This document shows, piece by piece, positions 32,518 through 45,394 of a DNA stretch of 64,000 bases (positions are counted from its first letter, which is position 1; the number at the start of each line of letters is the position of its first letter). The stretch is from Heliocybe sulcata (Eukaryota > Basidiomycota > Agaricomycetes > Gloeophyllales > Gloeophyllaceae), in assembly GCA_004369045.1 (NCBI GenBank), contig ML213512.1, forward strand, positions 1,049,510 to 1,113,509, written 5' to 3'. The notes below the pieces were generated by a model. That model made no database searches and was not told the origin of the DNA. It saw only the letters and a program-made list of their open reading frames with translations. The translations under genes were made by a program, and so were the position numbers.

Positions 32518-34489
32518 CACAGCCCTTTCGTGAACGTTTTACACATATTCTTGGTTTTCATGTTCAGGTCAGAAACACGATTGGACACGCGTTTGATTGC
32601 GCTCACGGACTGTTCTATTAGTACTGGTACTATGGCGGGGTAGTTTGCATAGAATATGGGATAGCGTATGTAAGTCATAGATACCACTAGTGTAGTCGTA
32701 TATGTTTTCTTGGTATATGCATCGTTAGTGTGGCACATTCTATTTGGGCTTATTTGTTCTATAGGTCGATGCTAGCGCTCAAACGTTGCTCCCTCTAGAT
32801 CTCGTACCCGCTCCTTCTCTGAACTTGCAAAGGGTTATGATATTCAACATTCAAGCCTAAGACCATATTATTTGCCCGTCCAGCGGAGATGCTCATACTG
32901 CTCGGTCGGAAAGGAACTCGTCTTAACAGGCGGACCCTCGCATGTCGGTACGCACGCGTGAAAGCAGAGTGCTGCTTGTGCATGCCGATGTCCGTGTTCC
33001 GACTGGCAATGCCTCCGGATCTTCGTCCTGGTGTGTACGTTCTCACAGGCATCTCGGCGCCGCCGTCGTTTGCTGGTGTATTCACGTAAGTGACTCGCCG
33101 GTCCCGACGTCGGCCCGGCCGCGGTGCTGGCGTGGCATCTCTGGGTCAGGCTCGCGCTCAAAGGATCCTCGGTGAAGGGAGAAATTAGGTTGTCTCATTG
33201 TGAGTGGGATGTGTTCTTGGATATGTTGTTTGGAACTCGCAAGTATAGCGTGTTCGTGACTGGAGGGCGCATGTCGCTCTCCTATGACGCTTCTTTTGCT
33301 TTCGAAACGAGTCCACTGAGGTGAGAGCAATAGTTAAATATGGAGGCACGGAACTCCGTAGGAGGTTGGCAGGTGAGAGCATCGCATCTTGACTGCGTTG
33401 ATCCCATGATTTAGGCGTTTGCAGTGGTGTCAAATTGTGATTCGCTCGCTTCTGAGAATTCAAGAGTATGTCGATCATTTCAACCTAGTCAACCTAGTAT
33501 GGTCCTCTGTCAAGGACGGAACGATGCGACGAGTCCGCTCTATCTTTGTACTCGGGTGATTTCTTCTGCAGTCTCTCTAATGAAAAGACCGTTACTGCGC
33601 CTTCTGTCTGTAGATGGAACTGATCCGAATTTGTTGTAACCACTAGCGTTGGCCTCGTGCGCCATGCATGTTCCGATACTATGAGAAGCTCTGACCGTGT
33701 GCAGCGGGGTCATCCCGGCCGACTGGTATGTATGAGTTTCTAGATTTTCCGCACTACGATCCGACCAGCTTACTATAGAGTCTTAGCCTGGCATTAGCGA
33801 ATGGGCCTGGAAGTACCTTCATTCATGTCGAGTATGGTCCCCAATAGAAAGACGCCTGACTCTTGGAGTCGAATAACTAAAACGAATGCAACTACCGGTT
33901 CTTTCTGGTTCAGCGGCATCACCACCTTCGTCATTGTCACCATACCTTTGGAATGGAGTCTGCGCTACTAGAATCGTCACAAGATCGCTTCATAGCTCCG
34001 AAGTTTACTCGTTCCACCAGACAACATCGCACAGCTTTATGTGAGAGGACGCGCTGTTAGTATAGGCTCCTGCTTTCCACGGGCATGTATGCTAGTTCTG
34101 TCTCGCCTGTAGGTGAATATCTCCTCAGCCTTGGCCCAACTCAGTCCTTTTCAGATAGATTAAAGTGGCTATAATTGTGCGCACCAAGGCTGTGTGGAGC
34201 AAGATGCGATTCTACAGCCTTTATTCATGTTCGGACGGCTTTAGGACGTGCTTCGTTCGATCCGCGATTGCCTGTACACGGGACGCACGATCTTTCGGCG
34301 CCCGTACCAAGCATCTGTCTTTGTATCCCACTTCTTCTCCCGCGGCAACGGTTGATCTTTGACTTACCATCCTCAGTCAGATGCAGTTATCACAAGACCC
34401 CATTCGTCGATGAGAATTCTAAGCAAAGCACACCGTGGCCCTGTTCCAATCCTGTTGCCGGGGCGGCACCATGATCCCGGTATTTATGC
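32518..34489. other. Intergenic, no gene supported
   Basis: Nearly 2 kb. Short frames on both strands around 32795-33640 overlap each other and share no motif. A splice-like GTAAGT follows an open + strand frame at 33089, but no downstream exon could be tied to it. The end of the stretch is the promoter of MFS copy 3. Confidence 0.35.
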
Positions 34490-37131
34490 ATGGGTATGAC
34501 AAACACTGACGATGAATCCCTCCCTGCACTGTACGAGGCTATGGATTCCAGCCACAATTCCGTGTCCGAGAGGGCCTCGAAGAACAAGGAGAGCATCACA
34601 CCTACTGTCGAGGAGAAGGAAGCGGAGGGTCCCGTGAAGCAGGACGATGACACTCGCCTCTTGGCGCTGGAGGAACGAGCGGCAGCGGAGGTTCGAATCA
34701 AGCGGATTCTTGATTGGCGGCTTATGCCTGCAATGATCCTCATATATATTCTGAATTACATCGACGTGAGTGAGAAAGGTGTTATCATCCAGTTCTGCTC
34801 AAAGCTTGCTCGAAGCGTGTGGCAGTGACAGCTGCTAGACTGCAGGGTTTAGAACAGGATCTGCATCTAACAGGTATAGATTCTAATTCTCAAGCTATTG
34901 GTGCCGCGCTGAAGTTTCTCTCGCCTCAGACGTAGAATATGAGACCATTCTCGCTATCCTATATGCTTCTTATTGTCCTGCACAAATCCCCGGAAATATG
35001 GTGAGTCTTACAGACTGCCGTAGCGTCCTTGCTCTATAACTAGTGCACAGATCCTCAACAAGGTGACGAGGTATAACCCTTTTCAGATACGTCTCTCATC
35101 ATTGAACTAAGTAACATGCCAGGCCGTCGTTATTCATAGGCACTTGCGTTGTGCTGTGGGGCCTCACCAGTGCATTGACAGGGGTAAGTACCATCATTCG
35201 CTAAGGGTGACATGCCGATCGCCTTCCTCTAGGTCACCCACAACTTCGCCGGCATTCTGCTCTGTCGGGTCTTCATCGGCCTTCCAGAGGTAAGCTACTA
35301 CGTATAGCTACTGTGTAAAATATACTGAGCAGCACCTCGACGGCCTGCTAGGCGGCCTTTTACCCTGGAGCCGTGTACCTCCTCTCATGTTGGTATACTA
35401 AAAAGGTTAGACGCCTCGCAAGCCGTACTTCTATCTTGCCTAATTTCTAGTAGGAACTATCTTTTCGGGGGGCCATTCTTTACGCGGGCCTCCTAATCTC
35501 CAATGCATTCGGAAGCGTATGCCTTTGTGAATTTATACGACAGCCTCCTAGCTAACAAGTGATACAGCTGATCGCTGCGGGTATCCTGGGTAACATGGAA
35601 GGTGTAAGGCATATCAGGGCGTGGAGATGGTACGTTGATCAGTATGAACCTCGAGTTTTGTCTGTCTGACAACTAGACAGGGTTTTCTATATTGAGGTGC
35701 GTCAATGGATCGTGAACTCCACTTTTGACGGCAGCTCACGATAGAATGTGATCAGGGCGCGATTACCATCTGTGTTGGTTTCTATGCCATGTACGAGAAG
35801 ATTCATATATTCCCTCCGCTTTATGTTGATGTCTTGGTTCGCACATAGGTGGTCCCTCCCCGATTATGTTTGTGTAACAGAACTGGACGCAGTAAACAGG
35901 AACACTGACGCCTTTCGTAGCCACACAACACGCGATGGATCAATAAAGCTCAGCGCCGGCTTGCGCAGGTCCGACTCGCGGAAGACGCTGGCGAGGCGGA
36001 CGAGGACAGTGCGGGCGAGTCGTGCGTTATCCTTCTTCCTTCATGGTCCTCTGCTAACTTTGTCCGTCGTTATGCAGAATATGGGACGGTATTCGACTGG
36101 CTTTGCTCGACCCGAAGGTGTACATCTTCTCGCTAATGGCGTGCTCGCAATTGCTGGCATTGAGTTACGTGAACTTCTTCCCGACGTAGGTGCTTAATCT
36201 TAGCGTTGCAGACAGACTCTGATGTCGCTCTCAGGTTGACAGCCACACTCGGATTCGGAACAACGGTTAGCCTGCTGCTTTGCGCGTATGTCGATAGATC
36301 CCTGTAGGAGTTCAAGCTTTGATACTGTTTCGTCTGCTAGGCCTCCTTGGATTTGGGCGACTATTGCTTGCTTAGTGAATGCATGGCATTGCGGTATGTA
36401 CTCCGCAGTTGGGCACTCTTCCGTTGACCATCCCATCTCATCTTACGCGATTGTTCTTGAACAGACCGTACTGGGGAACGCTTCTTCCATCTTGGTGTTT
36501 GGTGGTGGGGAGTTATGGCGGGATATATCATCGCTCTATGCACGATGAACACGGGTGCGAGGTACTTGAGCTTATTCCTCATGGCAAGTGGGTACGCTGG
36601 TGAGTAGAATGTTCCTCGCTCCTATTGTTTCAGAAAACATAGTTTGTCCCCAGGCTTTGCACTGACAGCCGTGTGGGTGTCCAACACTATAACACGCCCG
36701 CCGGCGAAACGCTCCGTAGCCATTGGTATTGTGAACGGGTTCGGGAACCTGGGCAATCTGTAGGTCCTATCCTGTACTGTTCCCTGCTGAGTGCTGACTC
36801 GGTTCGGTGGTGGGCAGTATAGGCTCGTTCATCTGGAAAGCGGAATGGGGCCCCGAGTATCATCAGTCCATGATCATTGGCATTGCGAGTATGGCATTGG
36901 CTACTGCATGTTCAATGGGTGAGTAGCGACAGTCCGCGTTGAATTAATGGCTCATTAATGTCCGTAGTCATGCGCACCATACTGAAGCGTGAAAATGCTC
37001 GCCTGGACGCTCAGGAACGCGAGGCGCTCACGGAAGCGGAGAGAGAACGCATTGAGGACGCTGCCAAATTGGAAGGCATCACGTACGAAGAGGCACTGGA
37101 GCGCAAGAAGGGATTCAGGTATCTTTACTAG
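34490..37131 (+). CDS. MFS permease, allantoate/Dal5 family (copy 3)
   Basis: Twenty exons join in frame into 536 residues from the ATG at 34490; ATGs at 34496 and 34541 are also in frame and would shorten the cytosolic tail. Exons 2-20 have exactly the same lengths as in copy 1 (58, 71, 20, 61, 57, 54, 63, 62, 16, 35, 19, 101, 108, 51, 53, 135, 106, 101, 164). Helix 1 reads MPAMILIYILNYID, the central loop RWINKAQRRLAQVRLAEDAG, and the end KKGFRYLY. Intron 1 has a normal GTGAGT donor. The family carries small carboxylates or vitamins with protons at the plasma membrane. It lies 541 bases upstream of a beta-galactosidase gene in the same orientation. Confidence 0.92.
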
Positions 37132-37672
37132 AGGTGCGTTCCCCAGCGAAGCCGGTGGTTATCAATCTGATCATAGTTAGACGATAAATTGCTGTAACAG
37201 TAGATTCGTCTCCGGATGGTTGTCTCTGCCCTGGGGAATCAGTTGCGTCGTGCTTCGAAGTAGAGAGGAGCTTGGGGAGGACTCTGGAAGTCTACAATAC
37301 TCACCTCTGCACCAAGATCACTCACGAGACTGGCGGTGTCATATGGAAGCCACGCTTCATGTTTTAAGAATCGTTTCAGATGCTTGGCAGAAGTGCCTCC
37401 GCTGAACGCGTGACCGAAGTCCGGCCTTTCGCGCCTGACGTCACGCGTCGCGCTCTTCCTCCGCGCTACAGCCAGACGGCCCGCCTTGAGTGCTTCTTCG
37501 CAGTTACGGGTCCGCAGAAGAACACATTTTCCTTCTCTGCATCAGTGAGATGATCGCATACGCTGGTCTTGTGATTCTGCAACCTCGCTCTCAGGTACAC
37601 CTCGCCATCGCAATAAATAATGCGTCTTAGGTTCGTGCTCTCAGCAACCCCAAGTTCTGGGGGATATACGCT
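37132..37672. other. Promoter region of the beta-galactosidase gene
   Basis: Includes an AT-rich AATAAATAA at 37612-37620, about 55 bases before the ATG, as a possible TATA element, and the 3' flank of MFS copy 3. A 61-codon frame at 37220 is unsupported. Confidence 0.4.
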
Positions 37673-40600
37673 ATGCGGTGGCTAGCATCTGCATCAGCGC
37701 TCAGTGGAGCTCTACTCGCCACCCAGATTCAACGCGCTCTGTCGTACGTGGTGCCTCCCGGCTCGCCAGGTTTCTACCACGGCAACTCTTCGGAGGCCGT
37801 GACATTCGATGAGTACTCTCTGTTTCTCAATGACAAGAGACTCTTCGTGTTCAGCGGGGAAGTCCACCCATGGCGCCTACCGACTGGCAAGCCCGGGTGG
37901 AAGGATATATTCCAGAAGATGAAGGTGAAACGCACCCACTTTGCTCTGTTCCTCTCGTTCTGAACTGTTTGTAGGCGGCTGGATACAATGCTGTCTCAGT
38001 GTATCTTCATTGGGCCCTCTCGGAGGGGAAGCGCGGGGAGCTCGACTTCAACTACTATCGATCGCATACGGACGTATATGAAGTCGCCAAAGAGGTTGGC
38101 CTACTGGTCATCGTTAGGCCCGGGGTATGTACGTCTTGCTTGTTACTCCGAATAGCCGACTGATTCCTATTTTTTCCAGCCCTACATAAACGTAAGTCCA
38201 AGATAATCAGTTATTCCATGTTTGCACAAACGAGTGAATCATCATGTTTTTGCTCCAGGCCGAGACTTGTGAGCGTTCTACTTCTGTACGTACTCAATGA
38301 ATACTGATGTCTTGCAGATGGTGGAGGTTTCCCTGGCTGGCTTACGAACGTTCCCGCATTGGCGAGAACCAACGAGACGGGATACACAGAGGCCTGGACT
38401 CCGTTCATCGATGCTGTGTCGCAATTCGTCGAACCATATCAGGTGCGCGAGCGTATTCTTCATGAACAATATCCACTGGTACTAACATGATAGGAAACAG
38501 TACCCAGACGGGCCTGTCATCGCTATCCAATCGGAGAACGAGTTCTTCGAATCGACACCCACCAACCCTGGACGCTCAGAGTACATGCAGCTCATCGAGG
38601 ATACATACAGAGCTAACGGGCTCACGAAGATTCCCATGTACGTTCTCGTCGCTGGTATTTCTCCGTGTAGTCAGCTAATAGCGTACATAGTACGCACAAC
38701 GAAGCGGGGCGGACGGGCGGTGTATACGCGCCCGGCAGTGGACTCGGCGAGGTGGATTTGTACACGTGGGACAACTATCCGAACGGGTTCGACTGTAGCA
38801 ACCCGACCAGATGGAACGAGCTCGATACGCAGCTCGATGCGGACCATCAGGTGCGTTCGCCCGTCAGTAGTGATAACCATTTGCTGATTGCGCGAGCCAC
38901 GTAGATGATTGACCCCGATTTACTCTGGGCGTCTGGGGAATTTGGTGGTGGCTCGTTCGATCCCTGGGGAGGCGTGAGTAGCCATGCCCCTTGAATGTGG
39001 CCTGCTGACGAGATAGTTTGTTTAGAGCGGGTATGATCAGTGCTATATACTTACAAATGAGCAGTACGCCAATGTGAGTGATCCCATCTTTCGAAGCGGA
39101 AAGTCGTAGTCTAACAGGGACGTCAAGGTTTTCTACAAGGTGAATCTTTAGTGGATGCAATAGACGTCTGCCGTTTCTAAAATAGGGCTCACATGCAGAA
39201 TAACTATGCCGCCGAGACGCACTACCAAAGCCTATACATGACGTTTGGCGGTACGAACTGGGGCAACCTCGCCGAGCCGACTGTTTATACTTCGTGAGTC
39301 TCTTAAGCTTATTTTCTACGACTTTTGCTCACCTTCTCATGTAGCTACGACTATGCCGCGCCTATCAGAGAGGACCGCACGCTTTCCACCAAGTATTACG
39401 AGATCAAGCTCCAAGCCGGCTTCCTGCACGCGTCCCCGGACTTTCTGCTCGCAACTCGCGTCGGAAACGGCACCGTCGGCAGTGGTACAGCGTACTCGGA
39501 CAACGCAAAGGTCTATACCACTGCGCTGAAGTCGGAGAGCGGCGTCAGCTTCTATGTCATCAGGCAGAATAGCACCAGGTGACCCTACTATATCCGTTGT
39601 CCTGCGGCCTCGCTTAAGCCTTGTCTTGTAGCTACCTGGATCCAGTCAGCTTCTCTTTGCGCATCAACACCACTGAAGGAGAGGTTACGGTCCCGCAATA
39701 TGGAGGCAACATCACGCTGGATGGTAGGGAGAGTCAGATCTTGGTATCCGAATACCCCTTCGGGAAACATACTCTGAAGTATTCGACGGCTGAGGTTAGT
39801 GACAGGTCAATCGATAGCTGAAGTATAGACGCTAACGCTTCCCGCAGGTATTCACTCAGACAACAATTGACGGAGTGGACTACGTCGTGTTGTACGCACA
39901 GGCCGGGCATTCCATCGAAGCCGTGATCCCCAGCTCCTCGTCACCGCAAGTTATCGGCTCTCCCTCAGTCAAGGCTACGTCTGTGAACGACTCCGTCGTC
40001 ATCACTGGCACCCCGTCGGGTCTGTCTGGAGTCGTCCTCGATGGGGCCGCTGTGATTATCGCCGACAAGCACACGGCGCTGTCCTTCTGGAATATTCGCC
40101 TGCCGAGCACGAACAATACCGTATACGACGTTGCTCCCGATGCGCCCAGCGTACTCGTGTCGGGGCCTTATTTGGTGCGCAATGCCACGATCAGTGGGTC
40201 TGCTCTCGAGCTGTACGGAGACATCAACGCTACGACTGTGTTGGGTGTTATCGCGCCTGCGTCAGTGAAGAGCGTTTTGTGGAACGGGAAAGCCGTGGAC
40301 GCGCAGAACCCTGCTCCTGGCGTGTTCAACGGCACGCTGGAATTTGGGATTCAGATCAGCCTGCCCAGTTTGAAGGAGGCGGAGTGGTACTGTGCGGATT
40401 CGCTGCCTGAGATTGGTTCTTCGTTTGACGACAGCGAGTGGGTTACGGCGAACAAGACGAGCACCGAGCGACCTTACCAGCCCTTCGGTGGCAAGGTGCG
40501 TGTTCCTCTGTGGATGAGCCACTGTCAGCAGCTCTGATTGAGGTCTACTCCGTAGTACATTCTGTACGCGGATGAATATGGATACCATCAAGGTGAAGTC

Positions 40601-41859
40601 GTGTTCCGATCTGAACCGTAGTCCTCGTAGTTGACTCTGCACATCATCCAGGCAACACCATCGCTCGAGGGCATTTCACCGGCAACAACGCTACTGGCGT
40701 CAAACTGTCCGTCCAAGGGTGCGTTGGCTAGTGGCTTCCGAGCTCCGGCGCTGACTGTCTCCTCTTCTAGAGGTTACAATTTTGGCTATAGCGTCTGGCT
40801 CAACTCGAAGTTCTTGGGCTCGAGTCAGGGGACTAACCAATATGGAACTATGATTGATATGACCAACGATACCTGGACGTTCGACGCTACAGACTTGAAT
40901 GCAGGCGATAACGTGTTGACGGTTGTGGTCGATCAGACTGGTAAACTGTGTCCTGATGCACGGTCCGGCAGTGGACTGATATTTTATGCAGGGCTAGAAG
41001 AGGATTATGACGGTGATGACACTTTCAAGGTATGTTCATTATGAGACCATGTGAAAAGATAAGGATACTCAAGACCACGCTCCTATTCAGACTCCAAGGG
41101 GGGTCAGAGGCTATACGCTGTTGGGCGGAACCGACTTCGACTACTGGAAACTGCAGGGTAATCTCGGAGGGGAAGACTTCCCAGACAAAGTTCGCGGACC
41201 ACTGAACGAGGGTGGATTATTCGTGGAACGCCAAGGTATGTCGATTTGTCAGACTTCTTCAAAGTAGTTTCCGACATCGCGACAGGCGCTCATCTGCCCG
41301 GCTTCCCCGTCGCGTCCGCTTCGGGTTGGAGCAAGTCCACAACCGAGGCTCCGTGCACGCCCTACGATGGAATCACTTCCGCAGGCATCCACGCATATCG
41401 CACTACGTTTGAGTTGGATGTGCCGGAAGGCAGTGACATCCCCGTGTCATTGCAGTTTGAGCGCACGGCCGACAGCAGCTACAGAAGTCTTTTCTACATA
41501 AATGGATGGCAATTCGGGAGGTTCAATTCACGAGATGGACCCCAGACATCGTTCCCTGTGAGTGCTCGCTCAGTCCTTCTAGTGTAATCAGTCTGAAGGA
41601 ACATGAACGTATAGTTGCCTGAGGGTATCTTAAATCCGAGAGGATCAAATGAGCTACTGGTAACATTATGGTCTTTGGGTGAGTCTGCGCCACTATTGCG
41701 CGGGTGGTCTACGAGCTGTGTCCTGATAATGTCGCAGATGCAGATGGCGCAAAGGTGGCCGATGTGGAGCTCTCTCATACGGCGTTACTGCAGTCGAGCA
41801 AGGAGGTCGTCGTGGGTGGTACTGTGGAATCACCGGCCTACGAGGAACTCAGGGGTTAG
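37673..41859 (+). CDS. GH35 beta-galactosidase, secreted
   Basis: Twenty-two exons join in frame into 1009 residues, the usual size of fungal LacA-type enzymes. The N-terminus MRWLASASALSGALLATQIQ is a signal peptide. The GH35 barrel follows: FSGEVHPWRLP, VSVYLHWALSEGKRGELDF and IVRPGPYIN. The acid/base is Glu197 in QSENEFF, and the nucleophile is Glu294 in LWASGEFGGGSF. Then MTFGGTNWGN, the all-beta domains and the jelly-roll ends (GRFNSRDGPQ). Many NxS/T sites fit an extracellular glycoprotein. It cuts terminal beta-galactosyl residues from galactans or lactose. Exons 3, 4 and 10 are only 12, 10 and 12 bases long. The gene sits between MFS copy 3 and a GMC oxidoreductase, all on the + strand. 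Confidence 0.95.
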
Positions 41860-42448
41860 TCTGTATGTAAGATTTCCAGGATTCATCGGATTCTCTACGC
41901 AGCGTATGCCAGTGGTTCAGGGATGGATAGACGTCTCCGAACTTGGGCCTTGGTGGTCCCTTCAGCAAGATTTTGGCAGCGCGAGCAGTGTGTCTAGGTA
42001 ACGAGAACTGATGCTCAGTTTCCACTTGGATCCGCGGTCATTTGGCTGTAGCCAACTCAGATGCATCTCCCGACTTGGATCCTCCGCAAATCACCAAGCA
42101 TAGGAAGTACCCAGCACCAAAGTCAACCGTCCGTCTTCCAATGTCGGATATGCAATGCCCCCGCAGCATCGCCGATGTCGGACCTGGATGCCTGTAACAA
42201 TAATCGACTTCGTATTGGATAAGCTCTTAATGAAGCGCCTATATGAAGTCCATCTCACTATGTGAGCCTCGTTTCGTATCAAGGTGATTGAACAGTCCCC
42301 GTGCCTTATGTCGTGCTGATGGGTATCCCAAGCCGGCTCGGATGAGCCAGAGGGTATTTAAACAAAGTCTAATTCAGACCACCGTAAACTGGGATCGCAA
42401 CTACCGAAAGACTGGCTGCTGAAATAATCTCCCACCGAGCCTACTCTA
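41860..42448. other. Promoter region of the GMC oxidoreductase gene
   Basis: Carries the 3' flank of the beta-galactosidase gene and a TATTTAAA box at 42355-42362. No other feature was seen. Confidence 0.4.
42355..42362 (+). promoter_or_regulatory. TATA-like box of the GMC gene
   Basis: TATTTAAA lies 87 bases before the first ATG at 42449. Confidence 0.45.
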
Positions 42449-45082
42449 ATGATGAGTTTCCGGGCCTCTAGGCTTGTATCTGATCCATCACGGATATTTG
42501 ACCACGGCAAATCTGGGTACGATACTAACGAATCAGACTCCTACGACTATGTTATTGTGGGAGGTGGTATGTTCCATGTTGCGGATGATTGTTTTCAGTG
42601 CTGAGTCGGTAGTTCTCTATAGGTACGGCTGGATGCGTGCTTGCAAGCAGGCTCACGGAGAAGGCCGACCTGAACATTCTGCTCATAGAAGCAGGAGAAA
42701 CGTATGCTTCATTCAGCGGTGCCAAAGAATGTCTCGTGATACTTTGATGCAGTAATCAAGGGGTGTGGAATAGCCGTATGCCACTAGCGTTTACAAAGCT
42801 ATTCTCCTCGCAATACGACTGGGACTATGACACTACGTGAGCCTCATGTGATATCCTGCGGTATTCACTCTTCCACTTTCTACAGACCCCAGGTCGGCCT
42901 GAATAATCGGAGAACGCACTGGCCTAGTGGGAAGATGTTAGGGGGCTCGAGGTTAGCATTCTGCCCGTTGCGACATCTAATATTCATCAATGGGATGTTG
43001 TAGTTCTATCAACTGCTGCGTTCATCATCATTGTGCACCAGAAGGTCGGGGCTTCAAGTTCCCCAGTTGGTTTTGAGACTTACACTAGGCAGACTTCGAT
43101 AACTGGGCCAAGCTAGGCATGACTGGATGGAGTTATAACAATCTTCGTCAGTACGTCTTGTCATACAATGTGTCCAGACTGCAACTCTACAGCACTGCGC
43201 ATAGGTATTTCCTCAAGTCAGAGAAATATAGTCCTGGCGGCTCCACTAGCAATGTCGATCCCTCTCTCCGCGGAGCCTCAGGCCCATGGCGGACCCGTCG
43301 TTGTACCACGCTTGTAAGCCCGATTCTTTATCTCGATACCTGACCAGCATGCCAAGCTCTTGCGGATTCTGGAAGCCTATATCTCAGGCTATTATACGCA
43401 GCTGTGAAGTCAACGGCATCCCCATGAAACAGTGAGTCACTGTATGTGCCAGTTTACGTCCTGACTATATCTATCTATCTTAGTGACTTCAACACGAAGA
43501 GCGGTACAGCCGGTGTCGGCTCTCTGGCGTGCTTTATTGATCAAGCCGGAGAAAGTACGTGTACAGTTTCTCGTATTTGGTTCGTCTGTTCAGTTGGCCT
43601 AGGAAGTTCGACTGCCACTGCGTATCTCACTCCCGACGTTCTTTTACGGCCAAATCTGACGGTCCTGATCGGCTGCTCAATTGAGAGAATACTATTTGAG
43701 GAACAGGGTGGGTCACAGAGGGCTACAGGTGTCCAGGTATCCAAGTCGCCGGATACCCTTAGCTATGTGATCAGGGCCAGCAAGGAAGTCATCCTATGTG
43801 CTGGCTCGGTCGCCACACCTCAGCTCCTCACAATCTCAGGGATTGGTCCACACGAGGAACTTGAGAGACTGGCCATTCAGCCTATCAAATGTCTAGACGC
43901 TGTAGGCAAAAATCTGTCTGATGTGAGTAGCCTTATTTTAGCCGAGGGTCGATTTCTCAATTGATTTCTTAGCACATCTGTACCGGGGCGCTTCATTTTC
44001 CTTGTAAACCTGGCTATAGCCTGGACTACCTTTCGCATCCGCTCTCTGCCGCAGTCGCTGCCGCAAGATGGATGGTCACAGGCGGTGGGCCTCTCTCTTA
44101 CCCGCCGATGCCCGGAGCTGCATTCTTCAGGTCTGGTGATGCAAAGTACGCAGATGACTTCGAGTGTTGAACTCCCGACTTATACAGTGCTTCTGCTTGC
44201 TCGTAGTCTGCCTTTCGGGACCTCGACAGCGTATCCGGTGGAGGACCTTGCAACAGGCCCGGGAGCACCTGATTGTGAGCTGGTATGGTTCCCGCTACTC
44301 ATACAACCCAGTGGGCAAGTCAAGCAGCCTAGAGACAGGCATGGTATCACATTGGTATGGCGCTCACTTTCACATATTGGCAGACGCCTGGTGGGCTCTG
44401 ACGCATTTTCTAGTCCGTTATTGCCCTGCAGCCGAAGTCAAAGGGCGGGATCACATTAGCGTCCGGGAGTATCTGGGACAAACCTATCATCAATGCCAAG
44501 TGAGCGCTGTAACCGCTACCACGTCTGGGCTGCCCTTTCTGAATCTGGTGATCCACAGCTATCTACATCAGGAAAGTGATCTAAACCTTCTGCTCCGGGC
44601 TATCCACCTCCAGCGTGCGATAGCGCGTACTCCACCTTTCAGCGAGATACTGGAATTAACCGATGCCGTAACCGACAAGAATGACATGTTCTGGCCAGGA
44701 GATGCGCATCCCAGCACAGTGAGTTCATTCAGCGGTACATGATGATCCAGAGCCAACTCTTGAAAATAACCAGCTAACAGAGGACGGTCTTCGAGACTGG
44801 ATCAGGGCAAACTCTACAAGTGCGTGGCATCCGGTACGTGGCCTACTAAGCATCAGCTGAACTCATATCTTATCAAGGCCACGCTATGAGGTTTCTACCG
44901 CCCGAATGGGCCTTTCGCCAGCGGACAGCGTGGTTGACGTTAGTTTGCGTGTGCACGGAGTAACAGGTCTCAGAGTGTGCGACGCATCGGTCTTCCCTAC
45001 GCAAGTTTCTGGACATCCGTGCGCGACGGTGGTGGCTATCGCAGAGAAGTTGGCTGATATGATTAAGGAGGAGAGAAAGTAG
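42449..45082 (+). CDS. GMC-family FAD oxidoreductase
   Basis: At least a dozen exons join in frame into a protein of about 590-600 residues. The FAD fingerprint is [16 protein letters not shown] near 36-50. The second GMC signature region reads [25 protein letters not shown] and [18 protein letters not shown] follow, then [19 protein letters not shown]. The active-site histidines lie in TSAWHP and VSGHPCATV, with [20 protein letters not shown] between. The family oxidises alcohols or sugars and makes H2O2; the nearest relatives in mushrooms are aryl-alcohol oxidase and glucose oxidase types. No clear signal peptide precedes the FAD domain ([17 protein letters not shown]), so it may be intracellular. 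The acceptor after 43312 and the donor GTGTTG at 44162 are weaker choices. Confidence 0.88.
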
Positions 45083-45394
45083 GATAAAAAGTAGGATATG
45101 CGAAGGTTTTGACTCATCTACCCTGCGTAGGAGTTGGTCCTTGAGATCTGAGAGTCGGTTTTCAGCCTAAGCGGCGAATAATATCGGGATTATCTCTGAT
45201 ATTAACTCTAGCCATCGTCACGAGTGCGTCCATCTATGCGCATACTTGCGTGCTGGTACCCAATGTAAAGGTTGGAAATGGACGAACAAGCCTTCATTGA
45301 TTACGGGTATACATTGCAAGTGGGTGGCCTGGTATCAGTCGACATCCAACGAAGCGCTCAAAAGATACTGGCACCTCTGAGTCGACTCGACCTC

